DNA from: Piscicola geometra
Taxonomy: Eukaryota > Annelida > Clitellata > Hirudinida > Piscicolidae
Reading direction: 5' to 3'
Assembly: GCA_943735955.1 (NCBI GenBank)
Contig: OX030967.1
Coordinates: 3,852,090 to 3,916,089 of the forward strand
DNA: 64,000 nt
The notes under the pieces are model-generated. The model had not been told where the DNA came from, did not search any database, and was given only the letters and a program-made list of their open reading frames with translations. Shown piece after piece: positions 1 through 12,494 of the stretch; the stretch's first letter is position 1, and each line of letters opens with the position of its first letter. The translations under genes and the position numbers were made by a program.

Positions 1-3000
1 GGAGGGGGGTAGTGTGATGGTTTGGTGATGGTCGTGGTGGGGAGGGGGTAGTGTGATGGTTTGGTGGTGGTGGTGGTGGGGAGGGGGGTAGTGTGATGGT
101 TTGGTAGTGGTGAGGAGGGGGTAGTGTGATGGTTTGGTGATGGTGGTGGTGGGGAGGGGGTAGTGTGATGGTTTGGTGATGGTGGTGGTGGGGAGGGGGT
201 AGTGTGATGGTTTGGTGGTGGTGGTGGTTGGGAGGGGGTAGTGTGATGGTTTGGTGGTGGTGGTGGTGGGGAGCGGGTAGTGTGATGGTTTGGTGATGGT
301 GGTGGTGTGGAGGGGGTAGTGTGATGGTTTTGTGGTGGTGGTGGTGGGGAGGGAGTAGTGTGATGGTTTGGTGGTGGTGGTGGGGAGGGGGTAGTGTGAT
401 GGTTTGGTGGTGGTGGTGGTGAGGAGGGGGTAGTGTGATGGTTTGTTGATGGTGGTGGTGGGGAGGGGGTAGTGTGATGGTGGTGGTGAGGAGGGGGTAG
501 TGTGATGGTTTGTTGATGGTGGTGGTGGGGAGGGGAAAGTGTGATGGTTTGTTGATGGTGGTGGCGGGGAGAAGGTAGTGTGATGGTTTGGTGATGGTGG
601 TGGTGGGGAGGGGGGTAGTGTGATGGTTTGGTGATGGTGGTGGTGGAGAGGGGGTAGTGTGATGGTTTGGTGGTGGTGGTGGTGGGGAGGGGGTAGTGTG
701 ATGGTTTGGTGATGGTGGTGGTGGGGAGGGGGTAGTGTGATGGTTTGGTGATGGTGGTGGTGGAGAGCGGGTAGTGTGATGGTTTGGTGATGGTGGTGGT
801 GGGGAGGGGGTAGTGTGATGGTGGTGGTGGGGAGGGGGGTAGTGTGATGGTGGTGGTGAGGAGGGGGTAGTGTGATGGTTTGGTGGTGGTGGTGGTGGGG
901 AGGGGGTAGTGTGATGGTTTGGTGGTGGTGGTGGTGGGGAGGAGGTAGTGTGATGGTTTGGTGGTGGTGGTGGTGGGGAGGAGGTAGTGTGATGGTTTGG
1001 TGTGGTGGTGGTGGGGAGGAGGTAGTGTGATGGTTTGGTGGTGGTGGTGGTGGGGAGGGGGGTAGTGTGATGGTTTGGTGATGGTCGTGATGGGGAGGGG
1101 GGTAGTGTGATGGTTTGGTGGTGGTGGTGGTGGGGAGGGGGGTAGTGTGATGGTTTGGTGGTGGTGGTGGTGGGGAGGGGGTAGTGTGATGGTTTGGTAG
1201 TGGTGAGGAGGGGGGTAGTGTGATGGTTTGGTGATGGTGGTGGTGGGGAGGGGGTAGTGTGATGGTTTGGTGATGGTGGTGGTGGGGAGGGGGTAGTGTG
1301 ATGGTTTGGTGGTGGTGGTGGTTGGGAGGGGGTAGTGTGATGGTTTGGTGGTGGTGGTGGTGGGGAGCGGGTAGTGTGATGGTTTGGTGATGGTGGTGGT
1401 GTGGAGGGGGTAGTGTGATGGTTTTGTGGTGGTGGTGGTGGGGAGGGGGGTAGTGTGATGGTGGTGGTGAGGAGGGGGTAGTGTGATGGTTTGGTGGTGG
1501 TGGTGGTGGGGAGGGGGGTAGTGTGATGGTGGTGGTGAGGAGGGGGTAGTGTGATGGTTTGGTGGTGGTGGTGGTGGGGAGGGGGGTAGTGTGATGGTTT
1601 GGTGATGGTCGTGATGGGAAGGGGGGTAGTGTGATGGTTTGGTGGTGGTGGTGGTGGGGAGGGGGTAGTGTGATGGTTTGGTAGTGGTGAGGAGGGGGGT
1701 AGTGTGATGGTTTGGTGATGGTGGTGGTGGGGAGGGGGGTAGTGTGATGGTTTGGTGATGGTGGTGGTGGGGAGGGGGTAGTGTGATGGTTTGGTGGTGG
1801 TGGTGGTTGGGAGGGGGTAGTGTGATGGTTTGGTGGTGGTGGTGGTGGGGAGCGGGTAGTGTGATGGTTTGGTGATGGTGGTGGTGTGGAGGGGGGTAGT
1901 GTGATGGTTTTGTGGTGGTGGTGGTGGGGAGGGGGGTAGTGTGATGGTTTGTTGATGGTGGTGGCGGGGAGAAGGTAGTGTGATGGTTTGGTGATAGTGG
2001 TGGTGGGGAGGGGGGTAGTGTGATGGTTTGGTGATGGTGGTGGTGGGGAGGGAGTAGTGTGATGGTTTGGTGATGGTGGTGGTGGAGAGGGGGTAGTGTG
2101 ATGGTTTGGTGGTGGTGGTGGTGGGGAGGAGGTAGTGTGATGGTTTGGTGATGGTGGTGGTGGGGAGGGGGTAGTGTGATGGTGGTGGTGAGGAGGGGGG
2201 TAGTGTGATGGTTTGGTGGTGGTGGTGGTGGGGAGGGGGTAGTGTGATGGTTTGGTGGTGGTGGTGGTGGGGAGGAGGTAGTGTGATGGTTTGGTGGTGG
2301 TGGTGGTGGGGAGGAGGCAGTGTGATGGTTTGGTGTGGTGGTGGTGGGGAGAAGGTAGTGTGATGGTTTGGTGGTGGTGGTGGTGGGGAGCGGGTAGTGT
2401 GATGCTTTGGTGATGGTGGTGGTGTGGAGGGGGTAGTGTGATGGTTTTGTGGTGGTGGTGGTGGGGAGGGGGTAGTGTGATGGTGGTGGTGAGGAGGGGG
2501 GTAGTGTGATGGTTTGGTGGTGGTGGTGGTGGGGAGGGGGTAGTGTGATGGTTTGGTGATGGTCGTGGTGGGGAGGGGGGTAGTGTGATGGTTTGGTGGT
2601 GGTGGTGGTGGGGAGGGGGTAGTGTGATGGTTTGGTAGTGGTGAGGAGGGGGTAGTGTGATGGTTTGGTGATGGTGGTGGTGGGGAGGGGGGTAGTGTGA
2701 TGGTTTGGTGATGGTGGTGGTGGGGAGGGGGGTAGTGTGATGGTTTGGTGGTGGTGGTGGTTGGGAGGGGGTAGTGTGATGGTTTGGTGGTGGTGGTGGT
2801 GGGGAGCGGGTAGTGTGATGGTTTGGTGATGGTGGTGGTGTGGAGGGGGTAGTGTGATGGTTTTGTGGTGGTGGTGGTGGGGAGGGAGTAGTGTGATGGT
2901 TTGGTGGTGGTGGTGGGGAGGGGGGTAGTGTGATGGTTTGGTGGTGGTGGTGGTGAGGAGGGGGTAGTTTGATGGTTTGTTGATGGTGGTGGTGGGGAGG

Positions 3001-6000
3001 GGGGTAGTGTGATGGTGGTGGTGAGGAGGGGGTAGTGTGATGGTTTGTTGATGGTGGTGGTAGGGAGGGGGAAGTGTGATGGTTTGTTGATGGTGGTGGC
3101 GGGGAGAAGGTAGTGTGATGGTTTGGTGATGGTGGTGGTGGGGAGGGGGGTAGTGTGATGGTTTGGTGATGGTGGTGGTGGAGAGGGGGTAGTGTGATGG
3201 TTTGGTGGTGGTGGTGGTGGGGAGGGGGTAGTGTGATGGTTTGGTGATGGTGGTGGTGGAGAGCGGGTAGTGTGATGGTTTGGTGATGGTGGTGGTGGGG
3301 AGGGGGTAGTGTGATGGTGGTGGTGGGGAGGGGGTAGTGTGATGGTGGTGGTGGGGAGGGGGTAGTGTGATGGTGGTGGTGAGGAGGGGGGTAGTGTGAT
3401 GGTTTGGTGGTGGTGGTGGTGGGGAGGGGGTAGTGTGATGGTTTGGTGGTGGTGGTGGTGGGGAGGAGGTAGTGTGATGGTTTGGTGGTGGTGGTGGTGG
3501 GGAGGAAGTAGTGTGATGGTTTGGTGTGGTGGTGGTGGGGAGGAGGTAGTGTGATGGTTTGGTGGTGGTGGTGGTGGGGAGGGGGTAGTGTGATGGTTTG
3601 GTGATGGTCGTGATGGGGAGGGGGGTAGTGTGATGGTTTGGTGGTGGTGGTGGTGGGGAGGGGGGTAGTGTGATGGTTTGGTGGTGGTGGTGGTGGGGAG
3701 GGGGGTAGTGTGATGGTTTGGTAGTGGTGAGGAGGGGGTAGTGTGATGGTTTGGTGATGGTGGTGGTGGGGAGGGGGTAGTGTGATGGTTTGGTGATGGT
3801 GGTGGTGGGGAGGGGGTAGTGTGATGGTTTGGTGGTGGTGGTGGTTGGGAGGGGGGTAGTGTGATGGTTTGGTGGTGGTGGTGGTGGGGAGCGGGTAGTG
3901 TGATGGTTTGGTGATGGTGGTGGTGTGGAGGGGGTAGTGTGATGGTTTTGTGGTGGTGGTGGTGGGGAGGGGGGTAGTGTGATGGTGGTGGTGAGGAGGG
4001 GGGTAGTGTGATGGTTTGGTGGTGGTGGTGGTGGGGAGGGGGTAGTGTGATGGTGGTGGTGAGGAGGGGGTAGTGTGATGGTTTGGTGGTGGTGGTGGTG
4101 GGGAGGGGGTAGTGTGATGGTTTGGTGATGGTCGTGATGGGGAGGGGGGTAGTGTGATGGTTTGGTGGTGGTGGTGGTGGGGAGGGGGTAGTGTGATGGT
4201 TTGGTAGTGGTGAGAAGGGGGTAGTGTGATGGTTTGGTGATGGTGGTGGTGGGGAGGGGGTAGTGTGATGGTTTGGTGATGGTGGTGGTGGGGAGGGGGT
4301 AGTGTGATGGTTTGGTGGTGGTGGTGGTTGGGAGGGGGGTAGTGTGATGGTTTGGTGGTGGTGGTGGTGGGGAGCGGGTAGTGTGATGGTTTGGTGATGG
4401 TGGTGGTGTGGAGGGGGTAGTGTGATGGTTTTGTGGTGGTGGTGGTGGGGAGGGGGTAGTGTGATGGTGGTGGTGAGGAGGGGGGTAGTGTGATGGTTTG
4501 GTGGTGGTGGTGGTGGGGAGGGGTAGTGTGATGGTTTGGTGGTGGTGGTGGTGGGGAGGAGGTAGTGTGATGGTTTGGTGGTGGTGGTGGTGGGGAGGAG
4601 GTAGTGTGATGGTTTGGTGGTGGTGGTAGTGGGGAGGAGGTAGTGTGATGGTTTGGTGATGATGGTGGTGGGGAGGGGGAAGTGTGATGGTTTGTTGATG
4701 GTGGTGGCGGGGAGAAGGTAGTGTGATGGTTTGGTGATGGTGGTGGTGGGGAGGGGGGTAGTGTGATGGTTTGGTGATAGTGGTGGTGGGGAGGGGGTAG
4801 TGTGATGGTTTGGTGGTGGTGGTGGTGTGGAGGGGGAAGTGTGATGGTTTGGTGATGGTCGTGGTGGGGAGGGGGGTAGTGTGATGGTTTGGTGGTGGTG
4901 GTGGTGGGGAGGGGGGTAGTGTGATGGTTTGGTGATAGTGGTGGTGGGGAGGGGGTAGTGTGATGGTTTGGTGGTGGTGGTGGTGGGGAGGAGGTAGTGT
5001 GATGGTTTGGTGATGGTGGTGGTGGGGAGGGGGTAGTGTGATGGTTTGGTGATAGTGGTGGTGGGGAGGGGGGTAGTGTGATGGTTTGGTGATAGTGGTG
5101 GTGGGGAGGGGGTAGTGTGATGGTTTGGTGATGGTGGGGAGGGGGTAGTGTGATGGTTTGGTGATGGTGGTGGTGGAGAGCGGGTAGTGTGATGGTTTGG
5201 TGGTGGTGGTGGTGGGGAAGAGGTAGTGTGATGGTTTGGTGATGGTGGTGGTGGGGAGGGGGGTAGTGTGATGGTGCTGGTGAGGAGGGGGTAGTGTGAT
5301 GGTTTGTTGATGGTGGTGGTGGGGAAGGGGAAGTGTGATGGTTTGTTGATGGTGGTGGCGGGGAGAAGGTAGTGTGATGGTTTGGTGATGGTGGTGGTGG
5401 GGAGGGGGTAGTGTGATGGTTTGGTGATGGTGGTGGTTGGAAGGGGGTAGTGTGATGGTTTGGTGGTGGTGGTGGTGGAGAGCGGGTAGTGTGATGGTTT
5501 GGTGGTGTTGGTGGTGGTGGTGGGGAGGGGGGTAGTGTGATGGTGGTGGTGGTGGTGGTGGTGGGGAGGGGGGTAGTGTGATGGTTTGGTGGTGGTGGTG
5601 AAGGGGAGGAGGTAGTGTGATGGTTTGGTGATGGTGGTAGTGGAGAGCGGGTAGTGTGATGGTTTGGTGGTCGTGGTGGTGGGAAGGAGGTAGTGTGATG
5701 GTTTGGTGATGGTGGTGGTGGGGAGGGGGGTAGTGTGATGGTGGTGGTGGGGAGGAGGTAGTGTGATGGTTTGATGATGGTGGTGGTGGAGAGGGGGTAG
5801 TGTGATGGTTTGGTGGTGGTGGTGGTGGGGAGGAGGTAGTGTGATGGTTTGGTGATGGTGGTGGTGGGGAGGGGGTAGTGTGATGGTTTGGTGGTGGTGG
5901 GGAGGGGGGTAGTGTGATGGTTTGGTGGTGGTGGTGGTGGGGAGGGGGTAGTTTGATGGTTTGGTGGTGGTGGTGGTGGGGAGGGGGGTAGTGTGATGGT

Positions 6001-9000
6001 TTGGTGGTGGTGGTGGTGGGGGAGGGGGGTAGTGTGATGGTTTGGTGATGGTGGTGGTGGGGAGGGGGTAGTGTGAAGTTTTGGTAGTGGTGAGGAGGGG
6101 GTAGTGTGATGGTTTGGTGATGGTGGTGGTGGGGAGGGGGTAGTGTGATGGTTTGGTGATGGTGGTGGTTGGGAGGGGGTAGTGTGATGGTTTGGTGATG
6201 GTGGTGGTGGGGAGGGGGTAGTGTGATGGTTTGGTGGTGGTGGTGGTTGGGAGGGGGGTAGTGTGATGGTTTGGTGGTGGTGGTGGTGGGGAGCGGGTAG
6301 TGTGATGGTTTGGTGATGGTGGTGAAGGGGAGGGGGGTAGTGTGATGGTTTGGTGATGGTGGTGGTGGAGAGCGGGTAGTGTGATGGTTTGGTGGTCGTG
6401 GTGGTGGGGAGGAGGTAGTGTGATGGTTTGGTGATGGTGGTGGTGGGGAGGGGGGTAGTGTGATGGTGGTGGTGGAGAGGAGGTAGTGTGATGGTTTGGT
6501 GATGGTGGTGGTGGGGAGGGGATAGTGTGATGGTTTGGTGGTGGTGGTGGTGGGGAGGAGGTAGTGTGATGGTTTGGTGATGGTGGTGGTGGGGAGGGGG
6601 TAGTGTGATGGTTTGGTGGTGGTGGGGAGGGGGTAGTGTGATGGTTTGGTGGTGGTGGTGGTGGGGAGGGGGGTAGTTTGATGGTTTGGTGGTGGTGGTG
6701 GTGGGGAGGGGGGTAGTGTGATGGTTTGGTGGTGGTGGGGAGGGGGTAGTGTGATGGTTTGGTGGTGGTGGTGGTGGGGAGGGGGTAGTTTGATGGTTTG
6801 GTGGTGATGGTGGTGGGGAGGGGGGTAGTGTGATGGTTTGGTGGTGGTGGTGGTGGGGAGGGGGGTAATGTGATGGTTTGGTGATGGTGGTGGTGGGGAG
6901 GGGGTAGTGTGAAGTTTTGGTAGTGGTGAGGAGGGGGTAGTGTGATGGTTTGGTGATGGTGGTGGTGGGGAGGGGGTAGTGTGATGGTTTGGTGATGGTG
7001 GTGGTTGGGAGGGGGGTAGTGTGATGGTTTGGTGATGGTGGTGGTGGGGAGGGGGTAGTGTGATGGTTTGGTGGTGGTGGTGGTTGGGAGGGGGTAGTGT
7101 GATGGTTTGGTGGTGGTGGTGGTGGGGAGCGGGTAGTGTGATGGTTTGGTGATGGTGGTGGTGTGGAGGGGGTAGTGTGATGGTTTGGTGGTGGTGGTGG
7201 TGGTGGGGAGGGGGTAGTGTGATGGTGGTGGTGGTGGTGGTGGGGAGGGGGTAGTGTGATGGTTTGGTGGTGGTGGTGAAGGGGAGGGGTAGTGTGATGG
7301 TTTGGTGATGGTGGTGGTGGAGAGCGGGTAGTGTGATGGTTTGGTGGTCGTGGTGGTGGGGAGGAGGTAGTGTGATGGTTTGGTGATGGTGGTGGTGGGG
7401 AGGATGTAGTGTGATGGTGGTGGTGGGGAGGAGGTAGTGTGATGGTTTGGTGATGGTGGTGGTGGGGAGGGGATAGTGTGATGGTTTGGTGGTGGTGGTG
7501 GTGGGGAGCGGGTAGTGTGATGGTTTGGTGATGGTGGTGGTGTGGAGGGGGAAGTGTGATGGTTTGGTGATGGTGGTGGTGGGGAGGGGGTAGTGTGATG
7601 GTTTGATGGTGGTGGTGGTGGTGGGGAAGGGGTAGTGTGATGGTTTGGTGGTGGTGGTGGTGGGGAGGGGGTAGTGTGATGGTTTGGTGATGGTGGTGGT
7701 GGGTAGGGGGTAGTGTGATGGTTTGGTGATGGTGGTGGTGGGGAGGGGGTAGTGTGATGGTTTGGTGGTGGTGGGGAGGGGGTAGTGTGATGGTTTGGTG
7801 GTGGTGGTGGTGGGGAGGGGGGTAGTTTGATGGTTTGGTGGTGGTGGTGGTGGGGAGGGGGTAGTGTGATGGTTTGGTGGTGGTGGTGGTGGGGAGGGGG
7901 TAGTGTGATGGTTTGGTGATGGTGATGGTGGGGAGGGGGTAGTGTGATGGTTTGGTGGTGGTGGTGGTGGGGAGGGGGTAGTGTGATGGTTTGGTGGTGG
8001 TGGTGGTGGGGAGCGGGTAGTGTGATGGTTTGGTGATGGTGGTGGTGTGGAGGGGGGTAGTGTGATGGTTTGGTGGTGGTGGTGGTGGGGAGCGGGTAGT
8101 GTGATGGTTTGGTGATGGTGGTGGTGTGGAGGGGGAAGTGTGATGGTTTGGTGATGGTGGTGGTGGGGAGGGGGGTAGTGTGATGGTTTGATGGTGGTGG
8201 TGGTGGTGGGGAAAGGGTAGTGTGATGGTTTGGTGGTGGTGGTGGTGGGGAGGGGGTAGTGTGATGGTTTGGTGGTGGTGGTGGTGGGGAGGGGGGTAGT
8301 GTGATGGTTTGGTGATGGTGGTGGTGGGTAGGGGGGTAGTGTGATGGTTTGGTGGTGGTGGTGGTGGGGAGGGGGAAGTGTGATGGTTTGGTGGTGGTGG
8401 TGGTGGGGAGGGGGTAGTGTGATGGTTTGGTGGTGGTGGTGGTGGGGAGCGGGTAGTGTGATGGTTTGGTGATGGTGGTGGTGTGGAGGGGGAAGTGTGA
8501 TGGTTTGGTGATGGTGGTGGTGGGGAGGGGGGTAGTGTGATGGTTTGATGGTGGTGGTGGTGGTGGGGAAGGGGTAGTGTGATGGTTTGGTGGTGGTGGT
8601 GGTGGGGAGGGGGTAGTGTGATGGTTTGGTGATGGTGGTGGTGGGTAGGGGGTAGTGTGATGGTTTGGTGGTGGTGGTGGTGGGGAGCGGGTAGTGTGAT
8701 GGTTTGGTGGTCGTGGTGGTGGGGAGGAGGTAGTGTGATGGTTTGGTGATGGTGGTGGTGGGGAGGGGGTAGTGTGATGGTTTGGTGGTGGTGGGGAGGG
8801 GGTAGTGTGATGGTTTGGTGGTGGTGGTGAAGGGGAGGGGGTAGTGTGATGGTTTGGTGATGGTGGTGGTGGAGAGCGGGTAGTGTGATGGTTTGGTGGT
8901 CGTGGTGGTGGGGAGGAGGTAGTGTGATGGTTTGGTGATGGTGGTGGTGGGGAGGGGGTAGTGTGATGGTGGTGGTGGGGAGGAGGTAGTGTGATGGTTT

Positions 9001-12000
9001 GGTGATGGTGGTGGTGGGGAGGGGATAGTGTGATGGTTTGGTGGTGGTGGTGGTGGGGAGCGGGTAGTGTGATGGTTTGGTGATGGTGGTGGTGTGGAGG
9101 GGGAAGTGTGATGGTTTGGTGATGGTGGTGGTGGGGAGGGGGGTAGTGTGATGGTTTGATGGTGGTGGTGGTGGTGGGGAAGGGGTAGTGTGATGGTTTG
9201 GTGGTGGTGGTGGTGGGGAGGGGGTAGTGTGATGGTTTGGTGATGGTGGTGGTGGGTAGGGGGTAGTGTGATGGTTTGGTGATGGTGGTGGTGGGGAGGG
9301 GGTAGTGTGATGGTTTGGTGGTGGTGGGGAGGGGGTAGTGTGATGGTTTGGTGGTGGTGGTGGTGGGGAGGGGGTAGTTTGATGGTTTGGTGGTGGTGGT
9401 GGTGGGGAGGGGGGTAGTGTGATGGTTTGGTGGTGGTGGTGGTGGGGAGGGGGTAGTGTGATGGTTTGGTGATGGTGATGGTGGGGAGGGGGTAGTGTGA
9501 TGGTTTGGTGGTGGTGGTGGTGGGGAGGGGGTAGTGTGATGGTTTGGTGGTGGTGGTGGTGGGGAGCGGGTAGTGTGATGGTTTGGTGATGGTGGTGGTG
9601 TGGAGGGGGTAGTGTGATGGTTTGGTGGTGGTGGTGGTGGGGAGCGGGTAGTGTGATGGTTTGGTGATGGTGGTGGTGTGGAGGGGGAAGTGTGATGGTT
9701 TGGTGATGGTGGTGGTGGGGAGGGGGTAGTGTGATGGTTTGATGGTGGTGGTGGTGGTGGGGAAAGGGTAGTGTGATGGTTTGGTGGTGGTGGTGGTGGG
9801 GAGGGGGTAGTGTGATGGTTTGGTGGTGGTGGTGGTGGGGAGGGGGGTAGTGTGATGGTTTGGTGATGGTGGTGGTGGGTAGGGGGGTAGTGTGATGGTT
9901 TGGTGGTGGTGGTGGTGGGGAGGGGGAAGTGTGATGGTTTGGTGGTGGTGGTGGTGGGGAGGGGGTAGTGTGATGGTTTGGTGGTGGTGGTGGTGGGGAG
10001 CGGGTAGTGTGATGGTTTGGTGATGGTGGTGGTGTGGAGGGGGAAGTGTGATGGTTTGGTGATGGTGGTGGTGGGGAGGGGGTAGTGTGATGGTTTGATG
10101 GTGGTGGTGGTGGTGGGGAAGGGGTAGTGTGATGGTTTGGTGGTGGTGGTGGTGGGGAGGGGGGTAGTGTGATGGTTTGGTGATGGTGGTGGTGGGTAGG
10201 GGGGTAGTGTGATGGTTTGGTGGTGGTGGTGGTGGGGAGCGGGTAGTGTGATGGTTTGGTGGTCGTGGTGGTGGGGAGGAGGTAGTGTGATGGTTTGGTG
10301 ATGGTGGTGGTGGGAAGGGGGTAGTGTGATGGTGGTGGTGGGGAGGAGGTAGTGTGATGGTTTGGTGATGGTGGTGGTGGAGAGGGGGTAGTGTGATGGT
10401 TTGGTGGTGGTGGTGGTGGGGAGGAGGTAGTGTGATGGTTTGGTGATGGTGGTGGTGGGGAGGGGGTAGTGTGATGGTTTGGTGGTGGTGGGGAGGGGGT
10501 AGTTTGATGGTTTGGTGGTGGTGGTGGTGGGGAGGGGGTAGTTTGATGGTTTGGTGGTGGTGGTGGTGGGGAGGGGGTAGTGTGATGGTTTGGTGGTGGT
10601 GGTGGTGGGGAGGGGGGTAGTGTGATGGTTTGGTGATGGTGGTGGTGGGGAGGGGGTAGTGTGATGGTTTGGTAGTGGTGAGGAGGGGGTAGTGTGATGG
10701 TTTGGTGATGGTGGTGGTGGGGAGGGGGGTAGTGTGATGGTTTGGTGATGGTGGTGGTTTCTGAGGGGGTAGTGTGATGGTTTGGTGATGGTGGTGGTGG
10801 GGAGGGGGTAGTGTGATGGTTTGGTGGTGGTGGTGGTTGGGAGGGGGTAGTGTGATGGTTTGGTGGTGGTGGTGGTGGGGAGCGGGTAGTGTGATGGTTT
10901 GGTGATGGTGGTGGTGTGGAGGGGGTAGTGTGATGGTTTGGTGGTGGTGGTGGGGAGGGGGTAGTGTGATGGTGGTGGTGGTGGTGGTGGTGAAGGGGTA
11001 GTGTGATGGTTTGGTGGTGGGGGTGAAGGGGAGGGGGTAGTGTGATGGTTTGGTGATGGTGGTGGTGGAGAGCGGGTAGTGTGATGGTTTGGTGGTCGTG
11101 GTGGTGGGGAGGAGGTAGTGTGATGGTTTGGTGATGGTGGTGGTGGGGAGGGGGTAGTGTGATGGTGGTGGTGGGGAGAAGGTAGTGTGATGGTTTGGTG
11201 ATGGTGGTGGTGGGGAGGGGATAGTGTGATGGTTTGGTGGTGGTGGTGGTGGGGAGGAGGTAGTGTGATGGTTTGGTGATGGTGGTGGTGGGGAGGGGGT
11301 AGTGTGATGGTTTGGTGGTGGTGGGGAGGGGGTAGTGTGATGGTTTGGTGGTGGTGGTGGTGGGGAGGGGGTAGTTTGATGGTTTGGTGGTGGTGGTGGT
11401 GGGGAGGGGGAGTGTGATGGTTTGGTGGTGGTGGTGGTGGGGAGGGGGTAGTGTGATGGTTTGGTGATGGTGATGGTGGGGAGGGGGTAGTGTGATGGTT
11501 TGGTGGTGGTGGTGGTGGGGAGGGGGTAGTGTGATGGTTTGGTGGTGGTGGTGGTGGGGAGCGGGTAGTGTGATGGTTTGGTGATGGTGGTGGTGTGGAG
11601 GGGGTAGTGTGATGGTTTGGTGGTGGTGGTGGTGGGGAGCGGGTAGTGTGATGGTTTGGTGATGGTGGTGGTGTGGAGGGGGAAGTGTGATGGTTTGGTG
11701 ATGGTGGTGGTGGGGAGGGGGGTAGTGTGATGGTTTGATGGTGGTGGTGGTGGTGGGGAAGGGGTAGTGTGATGGTTTGGTGGTGGTGGTGGTGGGGAGG
11801 GGGTAGTGTGATGGTTTGGTGGTGGTGGTGGTGGGGAGGGGGTAGTGTGATGGTTTGGTGATGGTGGTGGTGGGTAGGGGGTAGTGTGATGGTTTGGTGG
11901 TGGTGGTGGTGGGGAGGGGGTAGTGTGATGGTTTGGTGATGGTGGTGGTGGGGAGGGGGTAGTGTGATGGTTTGGTGATGGTGGTGGTGGCAAGCGGGTA

Positions 12001-12185
12001 GTGTGATGGTTTGATGGTGGTGGTGGTGGAGAGGAGGTAGTGTGATGGTTTGGTGATGGTGGTGGTGGGGAGGGGGTAGTGTGATGGTTTGGTGATGGTG
12101 GTGGTGGGGAGGGGGTAGTGTGATGGTTTGGTGGTGGTGAGGAGGGGGTAGTGTGATAGTTTGGTGGTGAAAAGGGGGTATTGGA
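1..12185. repeat. 12-kb G-rich minisatellite array with higher-order repeats
   Basis: The whole stretch is a tandem array of units of about 25-42 bp built on a core GTAGTGTGATGGTTTGGTG followed by GGT/GAT triplets and a GGGGAGGGGG block. The top strand is almost free of C. Variant units (a TCGTG unit, a TTTTGTGG unit, a GGGAAGGGG unit) recur in fixed order, which shows higher-order repeats. The TAG and TGA inside each unit close all forward frames and no long ORF exists. It begins before base 1. By position and strand polarity it probably belongs to the 3' part of an intron of the minus-strand YAE1-like gene; that is inference. Confidence 0.95.
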
Positions 12186-12494
12186 GTTGTTCTGGTTATG
12201 TCTAAGGTGGATGTGGAAAATGTTTTTGTAGTTGTGGTGGTTAACACTTTGCATAATAGCACATCAATTTTTACCATTTTTCTTCTCATCAAAGGATATC
12301 CCTATTCAGATACAGCACTCATTTTATACACAAGATCATTCCCATTCTCTCTTTCTCCTTCACAAAAAACATAACACCTATTCCTACTCCCTCCCCCACA
12401 CATCACCGAACCATCCTCCCCTCCATACCCCTTCCTCTCACCAAACATTGCCCTCTCAGACCCTCCTTCTCTCTCCCTAACCACTCCCCCTCAC

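Noticed and set aside
1..12185. Telomere or centromere satellite
   Set aside because: The unit is not a TTAGGG-type telomere repeat. A centromere cannot be excluded from sequence alone, but coding genes follow at once and the polarity fits an intron.
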